A stretch of 29,066 bases of DNA from Faeciplasma sp048393055 (GTDB lineage: Bacteria > Bacillota > Clostridia > Oscillospirales > Ruminococcaceae), in assembly GCA_048393055.1 (NCBI GenBank), contig DBFJJS010000009.1:1-29066 (forward strand), in the 5' to 3' direction. The translations under genes were made by a program, and so were the position numbers. The notes below the pieces were generated by a model. That model was not told where the DNA came from. It saw nothing but the letters and a program-made list of their open reading frames with translations, and ran no database searches. Below are positions 6,913 to 14,615 of this stretch, piece after piece (positions within the stretch are counted from its first letter, which is position 1; the number at the start of each line of letters is the position of its first letter).

Positions 6913-9573
6913 TTACCTGCCGGCTTTTTCATCCAAAAGCTCTTTTACAGTATCGTCAACCTGCGAAAGAGCATAATCAAGCTTTGAAATGTCCTTAACG
7001 CCAGCCATTGCGCTGTCGGGACGTCCTCCGCCCTTTCCGCCGGCAAGAGCGGCTATCCTTCCTACAAGCTTTCCCGCCAAAACTCCTTTATCTATGGCGT
7101 CCTTTCCGCAGGCGGCAGCTAAATTCGCGCTGTCGTTGTTTATGCCGGCAATAACCGCTACGGCGTCGGAAAGCTTATTTTTAATAGCCTCAGCCATCTT
7201 TTTGATTTCATCGGGTTTTACGTCCTTTACCCTTGAAATAATAAGCTTAACTCCGAAGAACTCCCTTCCGCCGGCAAGAAGCGCGGAGGATTTCAGCTCG
7301 GCTACGGTTTCGGACAGCTCCTTCTTTTCCTTTTCGTAGGTTTTAAGCTCCTCTGATACCGTCCTGCACCTTGACACAAGCTCGGACGGATTTGCAAGCT
7401 TTAAAGCTCTTGACGCGTCGTTTATCGTATCCAGACACCTGTGGCAGTAGTCAAGGACGCCCCAGCCGGTAACGGCCTCTATACGCCTTACTCCTGCCGC
7501 TACCGAGGATTCGCTTATTATCTTGAAAAGTCCCGCCTTAGAGGTGTTGTCAAGGTGAGTGCCTCCGCAGAATTCGATAGATGCGTCGCCCATCTTTACT
7601 ACCCTTACCACATCGCCGTACTTTTCTCCGAAGAGCGCCATAGCCCCCAGCTTTTTAGCTTCGTCAATAGGCATTTCCCTGGTGACGACGTCTATTCCGG
7701 CAAGTATATACTCGTTTACGAGCTGCTCTGTAAGATGTATCTCTTCTGAGGTCATGGCTGAAAAGTGCGAAAAATCAAACCTGAGCCTGTCGGCGGTAAC
7801 AAGCTGTCCCGCCTGATGGACATGGTCGCCCAAAACCTTTCTCAGAGCTGCCTGCAAAAGATGAGCGCAGGAGTGGTTTCGCATAACGGCAAGCCTATAG
7901 TTTCTGTCTACCTCGAAGTGCGCAGGCTGACCGACCTGTATCGCTCCCTCTGAAACCTTTACCTTGTGAGCAACCTTGCCCGCCACTGCCTTTTGAACGT
8001 CGAGCACCTCGCAGCGTCCAGTCTTAGTGTATATTACGCCCTTATCTGCGATCTGTCCGCCGCTCTCCGCGTAAAACGGGGTCTTTTTGGATACGATATA
8101 CACCACGTCGCCTGCGCCCGCCGCGTCTATAAGCTCGTCGTCGGTGGCGATGTAGTCTATATCCGCCTCGCAGGCAAGACTGTCGTAGCCCACAAACTCC
8201 GTCGAGTATTCGCGGCTTATCTTATGGAATACCGTTTCGTCTGCGCCCATGTACTTAGAGCCGCCTCTTGCCGCGCGCGCCGTTTCCTTTTGAACCTCGA
8301 GTGCCTTTCTATAGCCCTCCTCGTCGCAGCCAAAGCCTTTTTCCTCAAGAATTTCCCTTGTCAGGTCTATCGGGAAACCGTAGGTGTCAGAAAGGGTGAA
8401 GCACTTCTTGCCGTCGAGCACCTTTAGATTGGACACCGACAAATCGTCTATAAAATTATTTAATATGACCATGCCGCGGTCTATGGTGTCGTTAAAGTTC
8501 TTTTCCTCGTTTGTAAGAAGCTTTACTATATAATCGTATTTTTCTTCAAGCTCTCCATATTCGCACTTCGAGCAGTCCACAACCGTCCTTACAAGATCCT
8601 TAAGGAACAAACCGTTGATCCCGAGCAGCTTTCCATGACGCACAGCCCTTCTTAAGAGCCTGCGCATTACATATCCCCTGCCCTCGTTTGAGGGAAGCAC
8701 TCCGTCGGAGGCCATGAACGTAACGGTGCGGACGTGGTCCGTTATAACCCTTATGGATACGTCCTTTTTATACTCCTTGCCGTACTCGCAGCCGGCTATC
8801 CGGCAGACATGGTCTCTTATGGCCTTGATGGTATCGACGTCGAATATCGAATCGACACCCTGCATCATCGCCGCAAGCCTTTCAAGACCCATGCCGGTAT
8901 CTATGTTCTTCTGAGCAAGAGGAGTGTATGTGCCGTCTTCATGGCGCTCATACTGGGTGAACACCAGATTCCAGAACTCCATATACCTGTCGCAGTCGCA
9001 GCCGACCCCACAGTCGGGCTTGCCGCAACCATACTCAGGACCTCTGTCATAATATATCTCGGAGCATGGACCGCACGGGCCGTCGATTCCGGCTTCCCAG
9101 AAGTTATCCTCCCTGCCCATCCTGAATATCCTGTCCATCGGGACGCCGGCTTCCTCGTGCCATATCCTTTCGGCCTCGTCGTCGTCCTGATACACTGTGA
9201 CATACAGCCTGTCCTTAGGTATTTCGAGCACCTCGGTAACATATTCCCACGCCCAGCATATTGCTTCCTTCTTGAAATAATCGCCGAAGGAGAAATTGCC
9301 GAGCATTTCAAAGAACGTGCCGTGGCGAGCCGTCTTTCCAACGTTTTCGATATCGTTTGTCCTTATACACTTCTGGCAGGTAGTCATTCTTGTGCGCGGC
9401 GGCACCTCCTGCTTGGTAAAGTACGGCTTCAGGGGCGCCATTCCGGCGTTGATTAAAAGCAGGCTGTTGTCGTTTTGAGGGACTAAGGGAAAGCTCTTGT
9501 GCCTTAAGCAGCCCTTTGATTCAAAGAAAGTCAAAAAGCTCTCCCTAAGCTCGTTAAGTCCTGTCCATTTCAT
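6913..9573 (-). CDS. alaS: Alanine-tRNA ligase
   Basis: An 886-residue class II synthetase with the full AlaRS layout. The catalytic domain begins MKWTGLNELRESFLTFF and contains the GHGTFFEMLGNFSFGDYF-type block. The editing domain has the zinc ligands HSCAH (567-571) and CGGTH (669-673), which remove Ser or Gly mischarged on tRNA-Ala. A C-terminal C-Ala domain with a glycine-rich GGKGGGRPD stretch follows. The reading frame stays open up to 9693, but that part lies in the T-box RNA. The start at 9573 matches the family N-terminus, with AAAGGA upstream; an in-frame ATG at 9585 abuts that site. It heads an operon with the HIT and phosphoribosyltransferase genes and is controlled by the alanine T-box upstream. 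Confidence 0.97.
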   Translation of the reverse strand: MKWTGLNELRESFLTFFESKGCLRHKSFPLVPQNDNSLLLINAGMAPLKPYFTKQEVPPRTRMTTCQKCIRTNDIENVGKTARHGTFFEMLGNFSFGDYFKKEAICWAWEYVTEVLEIPKDRLYVTVYQDDDEAERIWHEEAGVPMDRIFRMGREDNFWEAGIDGPCGPCSEIYYDRGPEYGCGKPDCGVGCDCDRYMEFWNLVFTQYERHEDGTYTPLAQKNIDTGMGLERLAAMMQGVDSIFDVDTIKAIRDHVCRIAGCEYGKEYKKDVSIRVITDHVRTVTFMASDGVLPSNEGRGYVMRRLLRRAVRHGKLLGINGLFLKDLVRTVVDCSKCEYGELEEKYDYIVKLLTNEEKNFNDTIDRGMVILNNFIDDLSVSNLKVLDGKKCFTLSDTYGFPIDLTREILEEKGFGCDEEGYRKALEVQKETARAARGGSKYMGADETVFHKISREYSTEFVGYDSLACEADIDYIATDDELIDAAGAGDVVYIVSKKTPFYAESGGQIADKGVIYTKTGRCEVLDVQKAVAGKVAHKVKVSEGAIQVGQPAHFEVDRNYRLAVMRNHSCAHLLQAALRKVLGDHVHQAGQLVTADRLRFDFSHFSAMTSEEIHLTEQLVNEYILAGIDVVTREMPIDEAKKLGAMALFGEKYGDVVRVVKMGDASIEFCGGTHLDNTSKAGLFKIISESSVAAGVRRIEAVTGWGVLDYCHRCLDTINDASRALKLANPSELVSRCRTVSEELKTYEKEKKELSETVAELKSSALLAGGREFFGVKLIISRVKDVKPDEIKKMAEAIKNKLSDAVAVIAGINNDSANLAAACGKDAIDKGVLAGKLVGRIAALAGGKGGGRPDSAMAGVKDISKLDYALSQVDDTVKELLDEKAGR

Positions 9574-9639
9574 TTTTGTTACCATTCCTTTCGCGGCAAA
9601 CGCCGCATAAAAATCATTTCGGATAAACGGCTCATACAT

Positions 9640-9852
9640 AAAAATATACCTCGCCCCATACACATGGGGCGAGGTAATCGCTGTACCACCCAATTTTATC
9701 TTTTAAAAAGACCTCTTGAGGCTATAACGCGCCAATCCGCCGCGGTTTTCCGCGAGGCTCGGGGGTAGCACCTGCGCTCTGCCCGCGAGCTTTCACCAGC
9801 CGCCCGCTCTCTGAAGAGACTTATCGCAGTCATTCCCGTCGTTGCCGTTCAA
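9640..9852 (-). ncRNA. T-box leader (alanine) of alaS
   Basis: On the minus strand this leader carries the expected T-box parts. Stem I has the AGAGAGCGGGCGG...GGTGAAAGC region near 9800-9822. The specifier loop reads GGT-GCT-ACC, placing the alanine codon GCT at 9769-9767. The T-box sequence GGGTGGTACAGCG is at 9691-9679. A strong intrinsic terminator has 10-base arms (9674-9665 and 9658-9649, a perfect GC-rich stem) followed by TATATTTTT. Uncharged tRNA-Ala should bind the specifier and the T-box and favour antitermination. The specifier agrees with the downstream gene, which makes this call very secure. Confidence 0.95.
9649..9674 (-). terminator. T-box regulated terminator
   Basis: A perfect 10-base stem (9674-9665 with 9658-9649) and a 6-base loop, followed on the minus strand by a T-rich tract. 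It directly follows the T-box sequence and is the switch that stops alaS transcription when tRNA-Ala is charged. Confidence 0.9.
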
Positions 9853-9858
9853 AAGTTA

Positions 9859-9887
9859 ATTATATGCAACCAAAATACAGTTGTCAA
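9859..9887 (-). promoter_or_regulatory. Consensus promoter of alaS operon
   Basis: A perfect SigA consensus on the minus strand: TTGACA (9887-9882), a 17-base spacer and TATAAT (9864-9859). It lies between the esterase stop (9892) and the T-box RNA. No terminator separates the esterase from this promoter, so esterase transcripts could read into the T-box. Confidence 0.9.
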
Positions 9888-9891
9888 CACC

Positions 9892-11325
9892 TTATCTCGC
9901 TTTGAAAACATACTTGCAGAAGTTGTAGGTAACGCTTGCAATCGCGGGGTCGCCGTGGTCAGAACCGGGTATCTCATAGTAAATGTGCTCGACTCCGTTT
10001 TTGTCTAAAAGCTCGTGATAGCTCTTGGGGAATGTTCCGACCGTATGGTCGTTGTCTCCCGCGCCTATCATCAAAAGATATGGCATCTCGTCGGTAAACA
10101 CAAGCTCATCGTTCTGGAACTGTCCGGGATGCACCATCGCCCAGTCCTGACCGGGAACAAGTCCGGGAGCAGGGCAGGCTGCACCGACATATCCGAACTT
10201 ATCGGGGTAAGTAAATCCTATTGCAAGGGCCTCCCTTCCGCCCATCGAGAAGCCGAATATAGCGGTGTTGTCCTTGCCATCCTTGACGGAGTAATTTTCA
10301 GACATGTAATCCATCAGGCAGAGAATATCCTCGACAAAGGCGTCGTAGCCTTCTACAGTGTCAGCCATCGCCATTCCATCGGGCCTCAGCCTTTCAGTGC
10401 TTGTATACATCATGGGGTATACTACGATCATTTCCTCGGCGAGACCCTCGGCAATCATGTTGTCAATGATGTCGTTTGTCTGCCAGCTGTTTACCATGGT
10501 CGTCTCATCGCACCAGATTCCGTGGAGGACATAAAGCACGGGGTATTCCTTGCTCTCGTCGTAGCCGTAGGGAAGCTGGATCCAGACATTTTTATTCTGC
10601 TTTGCAACATCAGAGTAATAGGTTGTCTTTATAATGTTATTAGCATTGCCGTTGCTCGCCGGATCCTGGTATCCGTTGTCAGGTATATATGTATCGATAT
10701 CGTTTCTGACAGTCTCCATAAATTCCTCAGCCAGTTCAAAAGAATCAATCTCTTCAGGCACTGCGGGGTTAGTCTCGACCGGAGTCTCCGTAGCAGTGGC
10801 AACGGTGGTGACCGCAGGCTTGGCGTCGGTCAGGTAGTTTCCGCTGACGTAATACTCGCCGTCCTCAAATTCTATCCTGTACCAGCCGTTTGCGCACTGT
10901 CCGGTTACGTTTACCTCTTCGCCCTCGTCAAGGTGTCCTACCCTGTCGTAGCTTGTACCCGGTCCTTCTCTTACGTTTACGCTTGAACGAGCGTACATTG
11001 TAGCGCTCATTTCTTCAACTTCAATAGGCGCTTCAGTCTCAGTGGCTGGTGTCGTCTCGGGAACGGTTGTCGTTACGGGAGGCTCTGTTACAGCTTCTGT
11101 GGTGGTAGCTTCGGTCGTAGTTGCCTCCGTAGTAGTCGCCTCTGTAGTCGTATCAGGAGCTGACGTTTCCTCTGGAGCGGTAGTATCCTCCGCCTCATCG
11201 TCCGGCGCCACGGTGGTCGTGTCAGGAGTGTCGGTAGCTTCAGGCTCGTCCTCTACCTCGCCTCCGCATGCACAAAGCGAGAAAGCCATGCACAAGCACA
11301 GCAGCAGTGAAATAAATCTTTTCAT
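9892..11325 (-). CDS. Secreted lipoprotein esterase with SH3 domain
   Basis: A 477-residue protein. Residues 1-20 are a lipoprotein signal ending in LCAC, with lipidation expected at Cys20. A Thr/Glu/Ala-rich stalk (about 25-105) includes four tandem copies of a TTEAT-like unit at 60-79. A bacterial SH3 domain (about 107-166, with SVNVREGPGTSYDRVG and NGWYRI) probably binds the cell wall. A second linker leads to an alpha/beta hydrolase of the esterase D/feruloyl esterase (CE1) kind (about 225-477), with nucleophile Ser360 in GFSMGG, Asp424 or Asp426 in GAGDNDH and His457 in GSDHGD. It likely cleaves ester-linked acyl groups from polysaccharide at the cell surface. A GGAGA site lies 8 bases before the ATG. 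The catalytic part closely matches that of the next gene. Confidence 0.88.
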   Translation of the reverse strand: MKRFISLLLCLCMAFSLCACGGEVEDEPEATDTPDTTTVAPDDEAEDTTAPEETSAPDTTTEATTTEATTTEATTTEAVTEPPVTTTVPETTPATETEAPIEVEEMSATMYARSSVNVREGPGTSYDRVGHLDEGEEVNVTGQCANGWYRIEFEDGEYYVSGNYLTDAKPAVTTVATATETPVETNPAVPEEIDSFELAEEFMETVRNDIDTYIPDNGYQDPASNGNANNIIKTTYYSDVAKQNKNVWIQLPYGYDESKEYPVLYVLHGIWCDETTMVNSWQTNDIIDNMIAEGLAEEMIVVYPMMYTSTERLRPDGMAMADTVEGYDAFVEDILCLMDYMSENYSVKDGKDNTAIFGFSMGGREALAIGFTYPDKFGYVGAACPAPGLVPGQDWAMVHPGQFQNDELVFTDEMPYLLMIGAGDNDHTVGTFPKSYHELLDKNGVEHIYYEIPGSDHGDPAIASVTYNFCKYVFKAR

Positions 11326-11362
11326 AGCAAATATCTCCGTTAAAAAATAAAACTATAATTCA

Positions 11363-11395
11363 AAGAGCCGCCCGCTCATAAAGCAAGCGGCTCTT
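11363..11395 (-). terminator. Hairpin between the two esterase genes
   Basis: Nine-base perfect arms (11363-11371 and 11387-11395; AAGAGCCGC with GCGGCTCTT) and an inner GCT/AGC pair. It follows the 11410 stop by about 15 bases on the minus strand. The tract after it (TTTGAATTATAG) is only partly T-rich, so termination may be incomplete, leaving some readthrough into the second esterase. Confidence 0.6.
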
Positions 11396-11409
11396 AAATT
11401 ACCCAACAA

Positions 11410-12357
11410 TTACTCGACAGTGAATATATACTTGCAGAAGTTAAACGTTCCGCTCTTTATTGCGGGATCTCCGTGATCCGAACCGGGAATCTCGTACCAC
11501 ACGTGGTCAACGCCGTTTTCCTCGAGCAGCTCGTGATACTCAAGCGGGAAAGTTCCGACGGTGTGGTCGTTGTCTCCGGCGCAAATCAATATAAGCCACG
11601 GCATTATATCATCCTCAAACACAAGCTCATCTTCCTGGAACTGTCCGGGATGCTCCATCGCCCAATCCTGAGCAGGCACAAGACCCGGAGCAGGAGCGAT
11701 AGCTCCGACGTATCCGAAGAGGTCGGGATAGGTAAAGCCTATGGCAAGCGCCTCTCTTCCACCCATTGAAAATCCGAGTACGGCGGTATTCTTCTTGCCC
11801 TCCGCGACGGAATAATTCTCAGCCATAAATGGCATAAGATCCGTTACAAGGTCGTTTAAAAAGTTATCATACGCCGCGACATTCTCAAGGTCGATAGCAG
11901 TGCACTCGTCCTGAGTCTTGCTTGCATACATATACGGGAACACGATTATCATATCCTTAGCTATGCCTTCGTCCATCATATTGCCAATGATGATGTGGGT
12001 GCTATTGCTGTCCATCATGGTGTTCTCGTCGCAGAAGATGCCGTGCAGAACGTAAAGCACGGGGTACTCCTCATCCTCCGAATAGCCTGCGGGAAGAACG
12101 ATGTTTACCGGTCTGTCCTTTTCACAGGTGGTGGAGTAATAGGTCGTCTTGATAATTTCGCCGTATTCAACGCCTGTCCTTATAGCGGTATATGAAAACG
12201 GAACATCAACCTCGATCTCAACATTGTCCATAAACTCCGTAGCCTCCTCGACGTTAGGGACAACAGGCTCTATCACCTTTTCCTCCTCAGCGCCGCAGCT
12301 GCACAAAAGGAGCAGCGCTGCGAGCATTGCAGCAATAATCTTCATAGGTTTAATCAT
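11410..12357 (-). CDS. Secreted lipoprotein esterase (short paralogue)
   Basis: A 315-residue lipoprotein with a hydrophobic signal ending LLLLCSC (lipidation at Cys21), then a short acidic linker and an alpha/beta hydrolase domain of the CE1 type. Catalytic residues read as Ser197 (GFSMGG), Asp262 (GDNDH) and His295 (GSDHGD). From about residue 66 to the end it runs parallel to the longer esterase 85 bases downstream, with long identical segments such as GFSMGGREALAIGFTYPD. It lacks the SH3 domain and Thr-rich stalk. A strong promoter lies upstream. The ribosome binding site for the ATG at 12357 is weak and distant; an alternative start is 12345. The natural substrate is unknown, with plant or microbial acylated polysaccharide as candidates. 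Confidence 0.86.
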   Translation of the reverse strand: MIKPMKIIAAMLAALLLLCSCGAEEEKVIEPVVPNVEEATEFMDNVEIEVDVPFSYTAIRTGVEYGEIIKTTYYSTTCEKDRPVNIVLPAGYSEDEEYPVLYVLHGIFCDENTMMDSNSTHIIIGNMMDEGIAKDMIIVFPYMYASKTQDECTAIDLENVAAYDNFLNDLVTDLMPFMAENYSVAEGKKNTAVLGFSMGGREALAIGFTYPDLFGYVGAIAPAPGLVPAQDWAMEHPGQFQEDELVFEDDIMPWLILICAGDNDHTVGTFPLEYHELLEENGVDHVWYEIPGSDHGDPAIKSGTFNFCKYIFTVE

Positions 12358-12406
12358 TTTTTATTACCATGCCTTTCATAAACAACGTAAAAAGCCTCAT
12401 GTTCAA

Positions 12407-12435
12407 ATCATATCACCAGCGAGACGCAATGTCAA
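12407..12435 (-). promoter_or_regulatory. Promoter of the esterase pair
   Basis: On the minus strand: TTGACA (12435-12430), a 17-base spacer and TATGAT (12412-12407), with TG one base before the -10 (extended -10). It is about 50 bases upstream of the 12357 start. Confidence 0.85.
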
Positions 12436-12507
12436 CCTATCGGAATAATTTGCTCATTTTTCGTCAGTATTTCAGCGCGGCATACGGCATTTCAGAAGAA
12501 CCACAGA

Positions 12508-13455
12508 TTATTTTTCGTTAATTGAAACATCTCCTGAAACGCTTTCAATATCTACCCTCACGACGCCGTCTCCAGCGCTTATGCCGTCGCCGTCAATCCT
12601 GTCGCCGTATACGCTGACATGAGAGCTTACGGTATCCCGGCTTACGGTAAGGCCGGTTCCCACAGGCAGGAATATATCCGCCCCGCCGCTTATAGTGTTT
12701 ATGTCTATGCTGTCCGGCGCGTTATCAAACTCAGCCCTGAGATTTCCAGAAACCGATTCGTACTTCAAATTTTGAATGCTGCCCGAAAGCTTCACCCCTC
12801 CCGAAACCGTCTCGGCATCAAGCTCCGAAATATTTGCGCCAGAAAGGTTAAAGTCTCCCGATACCGTCTCAAGCTTAACCTCCACGGCAGATACGCCGTC
12901 AAGCACCGCCTCGCCGCTTACGTTTTCCACGGTGATTTTTTCTGCCCCTACGCCGTTTGTATTAAGGTCCCCCGCCGTAAGGCTTATCTTAAGTTCGTCG
13001 AGCGCAAGCTCCTTCGGTATCGTTACGGTAAGGTCCTTTTCGCCTACCGAGTTAAAAAAGTAAAACCCGCTTTTTCTGTACTTTATTGTCAGGCATCCGT
13101 CCTCTATTTTGTATCTGAGCATCGAATCGCTGTCAAGCCCGGAGTCTTCCTCTACGATCATCTCGTCCTCGCCTATATCCAGCGTTATATTTCCCGCCGG
13201 CCAGTCTATATCTATGTGTCGTATATCCGCAGCGTCTGCTCCCGAAAGCGTAAAGCCTCCCACAAGGTACTTATCCGCATCTTCATATCTGTATCCAGAC
13301 AATCCAAACCCTCCAATACCAATGTTTATGCCGTTAAAAACGTTTATCCCGCTGAACCCGCCGAAAATCGCTGCAATAAGTGTTGCGGCAAGCACAACTA
13401 TAACAACAGACCAGATTACTATTCGCGCAACAGATTTATTTTTTGAATTGCTCAC
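12508..13455 (-). CDS. DUF4097 family beta-strand repeat protein, membrane-anchored
   Basis: A 315-residue protein with one N-terminal membrane helix (about 10-32) and a large outer domain of repeating short beta strands, seen as recurring ETVSGD, ETVSGG, ESVSGN and ESVSGD units in the second half. This is the DUF4097 (adhesin-like solenoid) fold, commonly found with DUF1700 and PadR genes. The frame has ATGs up to 13500, but the AAAGGAG site at about 13465-13471 touches the ATG at 13464 and lies 9 bases from a GTG at 13455. I prefer the GTG, giving SNSKNKSVARIV. Either way it overlaps the end of the DUF1700 gene, implying coupled translation. Its role is unknown, possibly sensing or responding to envelope stress. 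Confidence 0.82.
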   Translation of the reverse strand: MSNSKNKSVARIVIWSVVIVVLAATLIAAIFGGFSGINVFNGINIGIGGFGLSGYRYEDADKYLVGGFTLSGADAADIRHIDIDWPAGNITLDIGEDEMIVEEDSGLDSDSMLRYKIEDGCLTIKYRKSGFYFFNSVGEKDLTVTIPKELALDELKISLTAGDLNTNGVGAEKITVENVSGEAVLDGVSAVEVKLETVSGDFNLSGANISELDAETVSGGVKLSGSIQNLKYESVSGNLRAEFDNAPDSIDINTISGGADIFLPVGTGLTVSRDTVSSHVSVYGDRIDGDGISAGDGVVRVDIESVSGDVSINEK

Positions 13456-14128
13456 CGTTATCATCTCCTTTTGACGCATCCTTATAGTCGTATATGGCAT
13501 CCATCAGGCTGCCGGCAGCCCCTCCGATCAGGAAAATTACCCATGTGATATGCCATGCGCCGGAATAAAAGCTTATAACGATATAAAGTATGACGATAAC
13601 TGTCCACATAAGGCTGGAAACGCTGTCCCTGAGCTTTTTTCGCTGCCTTTGTTCGTCCGCTATTGGAGCATCATCCTCTTTTTTACTCTCTGAAAAAGCA
13701 GCTTCCCCGGACGACGGCTTTATTGACGCGCGGTAGATGATAAGACCGGTTGCGACCGCTATCATGACAAACATTATGCAAATCGACACGTTGCTAAACG
13801 GAATCATTATAACCGGAACCACACTCATTATATACAGCGCCACCGCCACACTCAAAAGCAGCGCCCTTCTTTGGCGGTACTTTCGCTCCTCCTCGCGCGC
13901 CCTAACTGCTCTCTCGTCGCTTGCATATGCGTAAATAAGCTCCTGCGCGTTTCCTATTGACGCTATTGCGGCGGAATACGCCGACTCGTCATCCATGCCC
14001 TGAGCCTTGAGTTCGTGATATTTTTCTATCGTGTTGCCTATTATCTCGCTTTTTACCTCACGCGTCTGAAACGTATCCGGCGCGCTGCCGAAAATATCAT
14101 TTACATAGCTTTCAATTCTGTGTTCCAT
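13436..14128 (-). CDS. DUF1700/HAAS-type membrane protein
   Basis: A 230-residue protein. Residues 1-65 form the soluble helical HAAS-like domain (MEHRIESYVNDIF...SIGNAQELI), which in this family precedes membrane domains and pairs with PadR regulators. About four hydrophobic segments follow in two pairs (around 85-130 and 170-212), separated by a charged loop. The ATG at 14128 has GGAGGG about 6 bases upstream and lies inside the end of padR (17-base overlap). The 3' end overlaps the DUF4097 gene by 20 bases. This chain of overlaps means that the three proteins are made together. DUF1700 proteins are thought to act as membrane partners in PadR-controlled responses; the signal is unknown here. 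Confidence 0.83.
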   Translation of the reverse strand: MEHRIESYVNDIFGSAPDTFQTREVKSEIIGNTIEKYHELKAQGMDDESAYSAAIASIGNAQELIYAYASDERAVRAREEERKYRQRRALLLSVAVALYIMSVVPVIMIPFSNVSICIMFVMIAVATGLIIYRASIKPSSGEAAFSESKKEDDAPIADEQRQRKKLRDSVSSLMWTVIVILYIVISFYSGAWHITWVIFLIGGAAGSLMDAIYDYKDASKGDDNGEQFKK

Positions 14129-14477
14129 TTTCGCCCTCCGCACTGCTGTTATTAAGTGATAGAATCGCGTCTATGATCTTTTTCGCGTCCTCCCATTCGG
14201 CAAGCATACGGTAATACGCCGCTCTGCCTTCCGCCGTAATCCTGTAGTACTTCCTTCGTGCTCCTACTCCCCCTTCTCCCCAGTAGGTGGTGATATAGCC
14301 GAGGTCGATAAGCCTTTTGAACGCCACATACAGGGTCGCCTCGTTCAGCTCGTACCTGCCGGAGGATTTTCTCAGTATTGACTTGTTAATTTCATAGCCG
14401 TAGCTGTCCTTATCCATGATATTTGCAAGTATAGCCGCATCAACCCTGCCGCGTATCAGTTCCGATACCATCGACAT
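14112..14477 (-). CDS. PadR family transcriptional regulator
   Basis: A 121-residue winged-helix regulator. SYGYEINKSI, LNEATLYVAFKRLIDLGYI and GARRKYYRITAEGRAAY are the characteristic PadR elements: recognition helix, then the wing with its RKYY turn. The short C-terminal helix (about 95-115) would form the dimer, as in the small PadR-s2 type. The ATG at 14477 has AAGGAGG 7 bases upstream; a GTG at 14480 and an ATG at 14471 are less well placed. A perfect palindrome overlapping its own promoter suggests that it represses its own operon, padR-DUF1700-DUF4097. Its ligand cannot be deduced. Confidence 0.93.
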   Translation of the reverse strand: MSMVSELIRGRVDAAILANIMDKDSYGYEINKSILRKSSGRYELNEATLYVAFKRLIDLGYITTYWGEGGVGARRKYYRITAEGRAAYYRMLAEWEDAKKIIDAILSLNNSSAEGENGTQN

Positions 14478-14501
14478 CACACTACCTCCTTTTCTGCTGA
14501 T

Positions 14502-14530
14502 ATAATATCATAAGATACATTGTCTGTCAA
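14502..14530 (-). promoter_or_regulatory. Promoter of padR operon
   Basis: On the minus strand: perfect TTGACA (14530-14525), a 17-base spacer and TATTAT (14507-14502), about 25 bases before the padR start. Confidence 0.85.
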
Positions 14531-14539
14531 GGTATCTTA
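14511..14539. promoter_or_regulatory. Palindrome, likely PadR operator
   Basis: Perfect 8-base arms TAAGATAC (14511-14518) and GTATCTTA (14532-14539) with a 13-base gap. One arm lies in the -35/-10 spacer and the other just upstream of the -35, so a bound dimer would cover the -35 box. PadR proteins commonly bind ATAC/GTAT-type palindromes, and both halves are present here. Autorepression is inferred. Confidence 0.75.
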
Positions 14540-14545
14540 ACAGAA

Positions 14546-14577
14546 AAAATACGTCCGAATATTTTCGGACGTATTTT
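14546..14577 (-). terminator. Terminator of rpoBC operon
   Basis: Perfect 14-base arms (14546-14559 and 14564-14577; core ACGTCCGAA with TTCGGACGT) and a 4-base loop, followed on the minus strand by TTTTTTCTG. It lies 39 bases after the rpoC stop and insulates the padR promoter from readthrough. Confidence 0.92.
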
Positions 14578-14615
14578 GCTGTTTTTACATTTGCATAATT
14601 TATACCGCTGCCGCG

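Noticed and set aside
8734..9456. Plus-strand ORF of 240 codons inside alaS
   Set aside because: Antisense to conserved synthetase sequence with no domain of its own; an effect of codon use on the other strand.
9574..9693. N-terminal extension of alaS back to 9693
   Set aside because: The extra 40 codons run through the T-box sequence and its terminator hairpin, and the family N-terminus begins at MKWTGL (9573).
10015..10986. Plus-strand ORF of 323 codons inside the SH3 esterase gene
   Set aside because: Antisense shadow of a gene with signal peptide and catalytic triad; no credible start or product.
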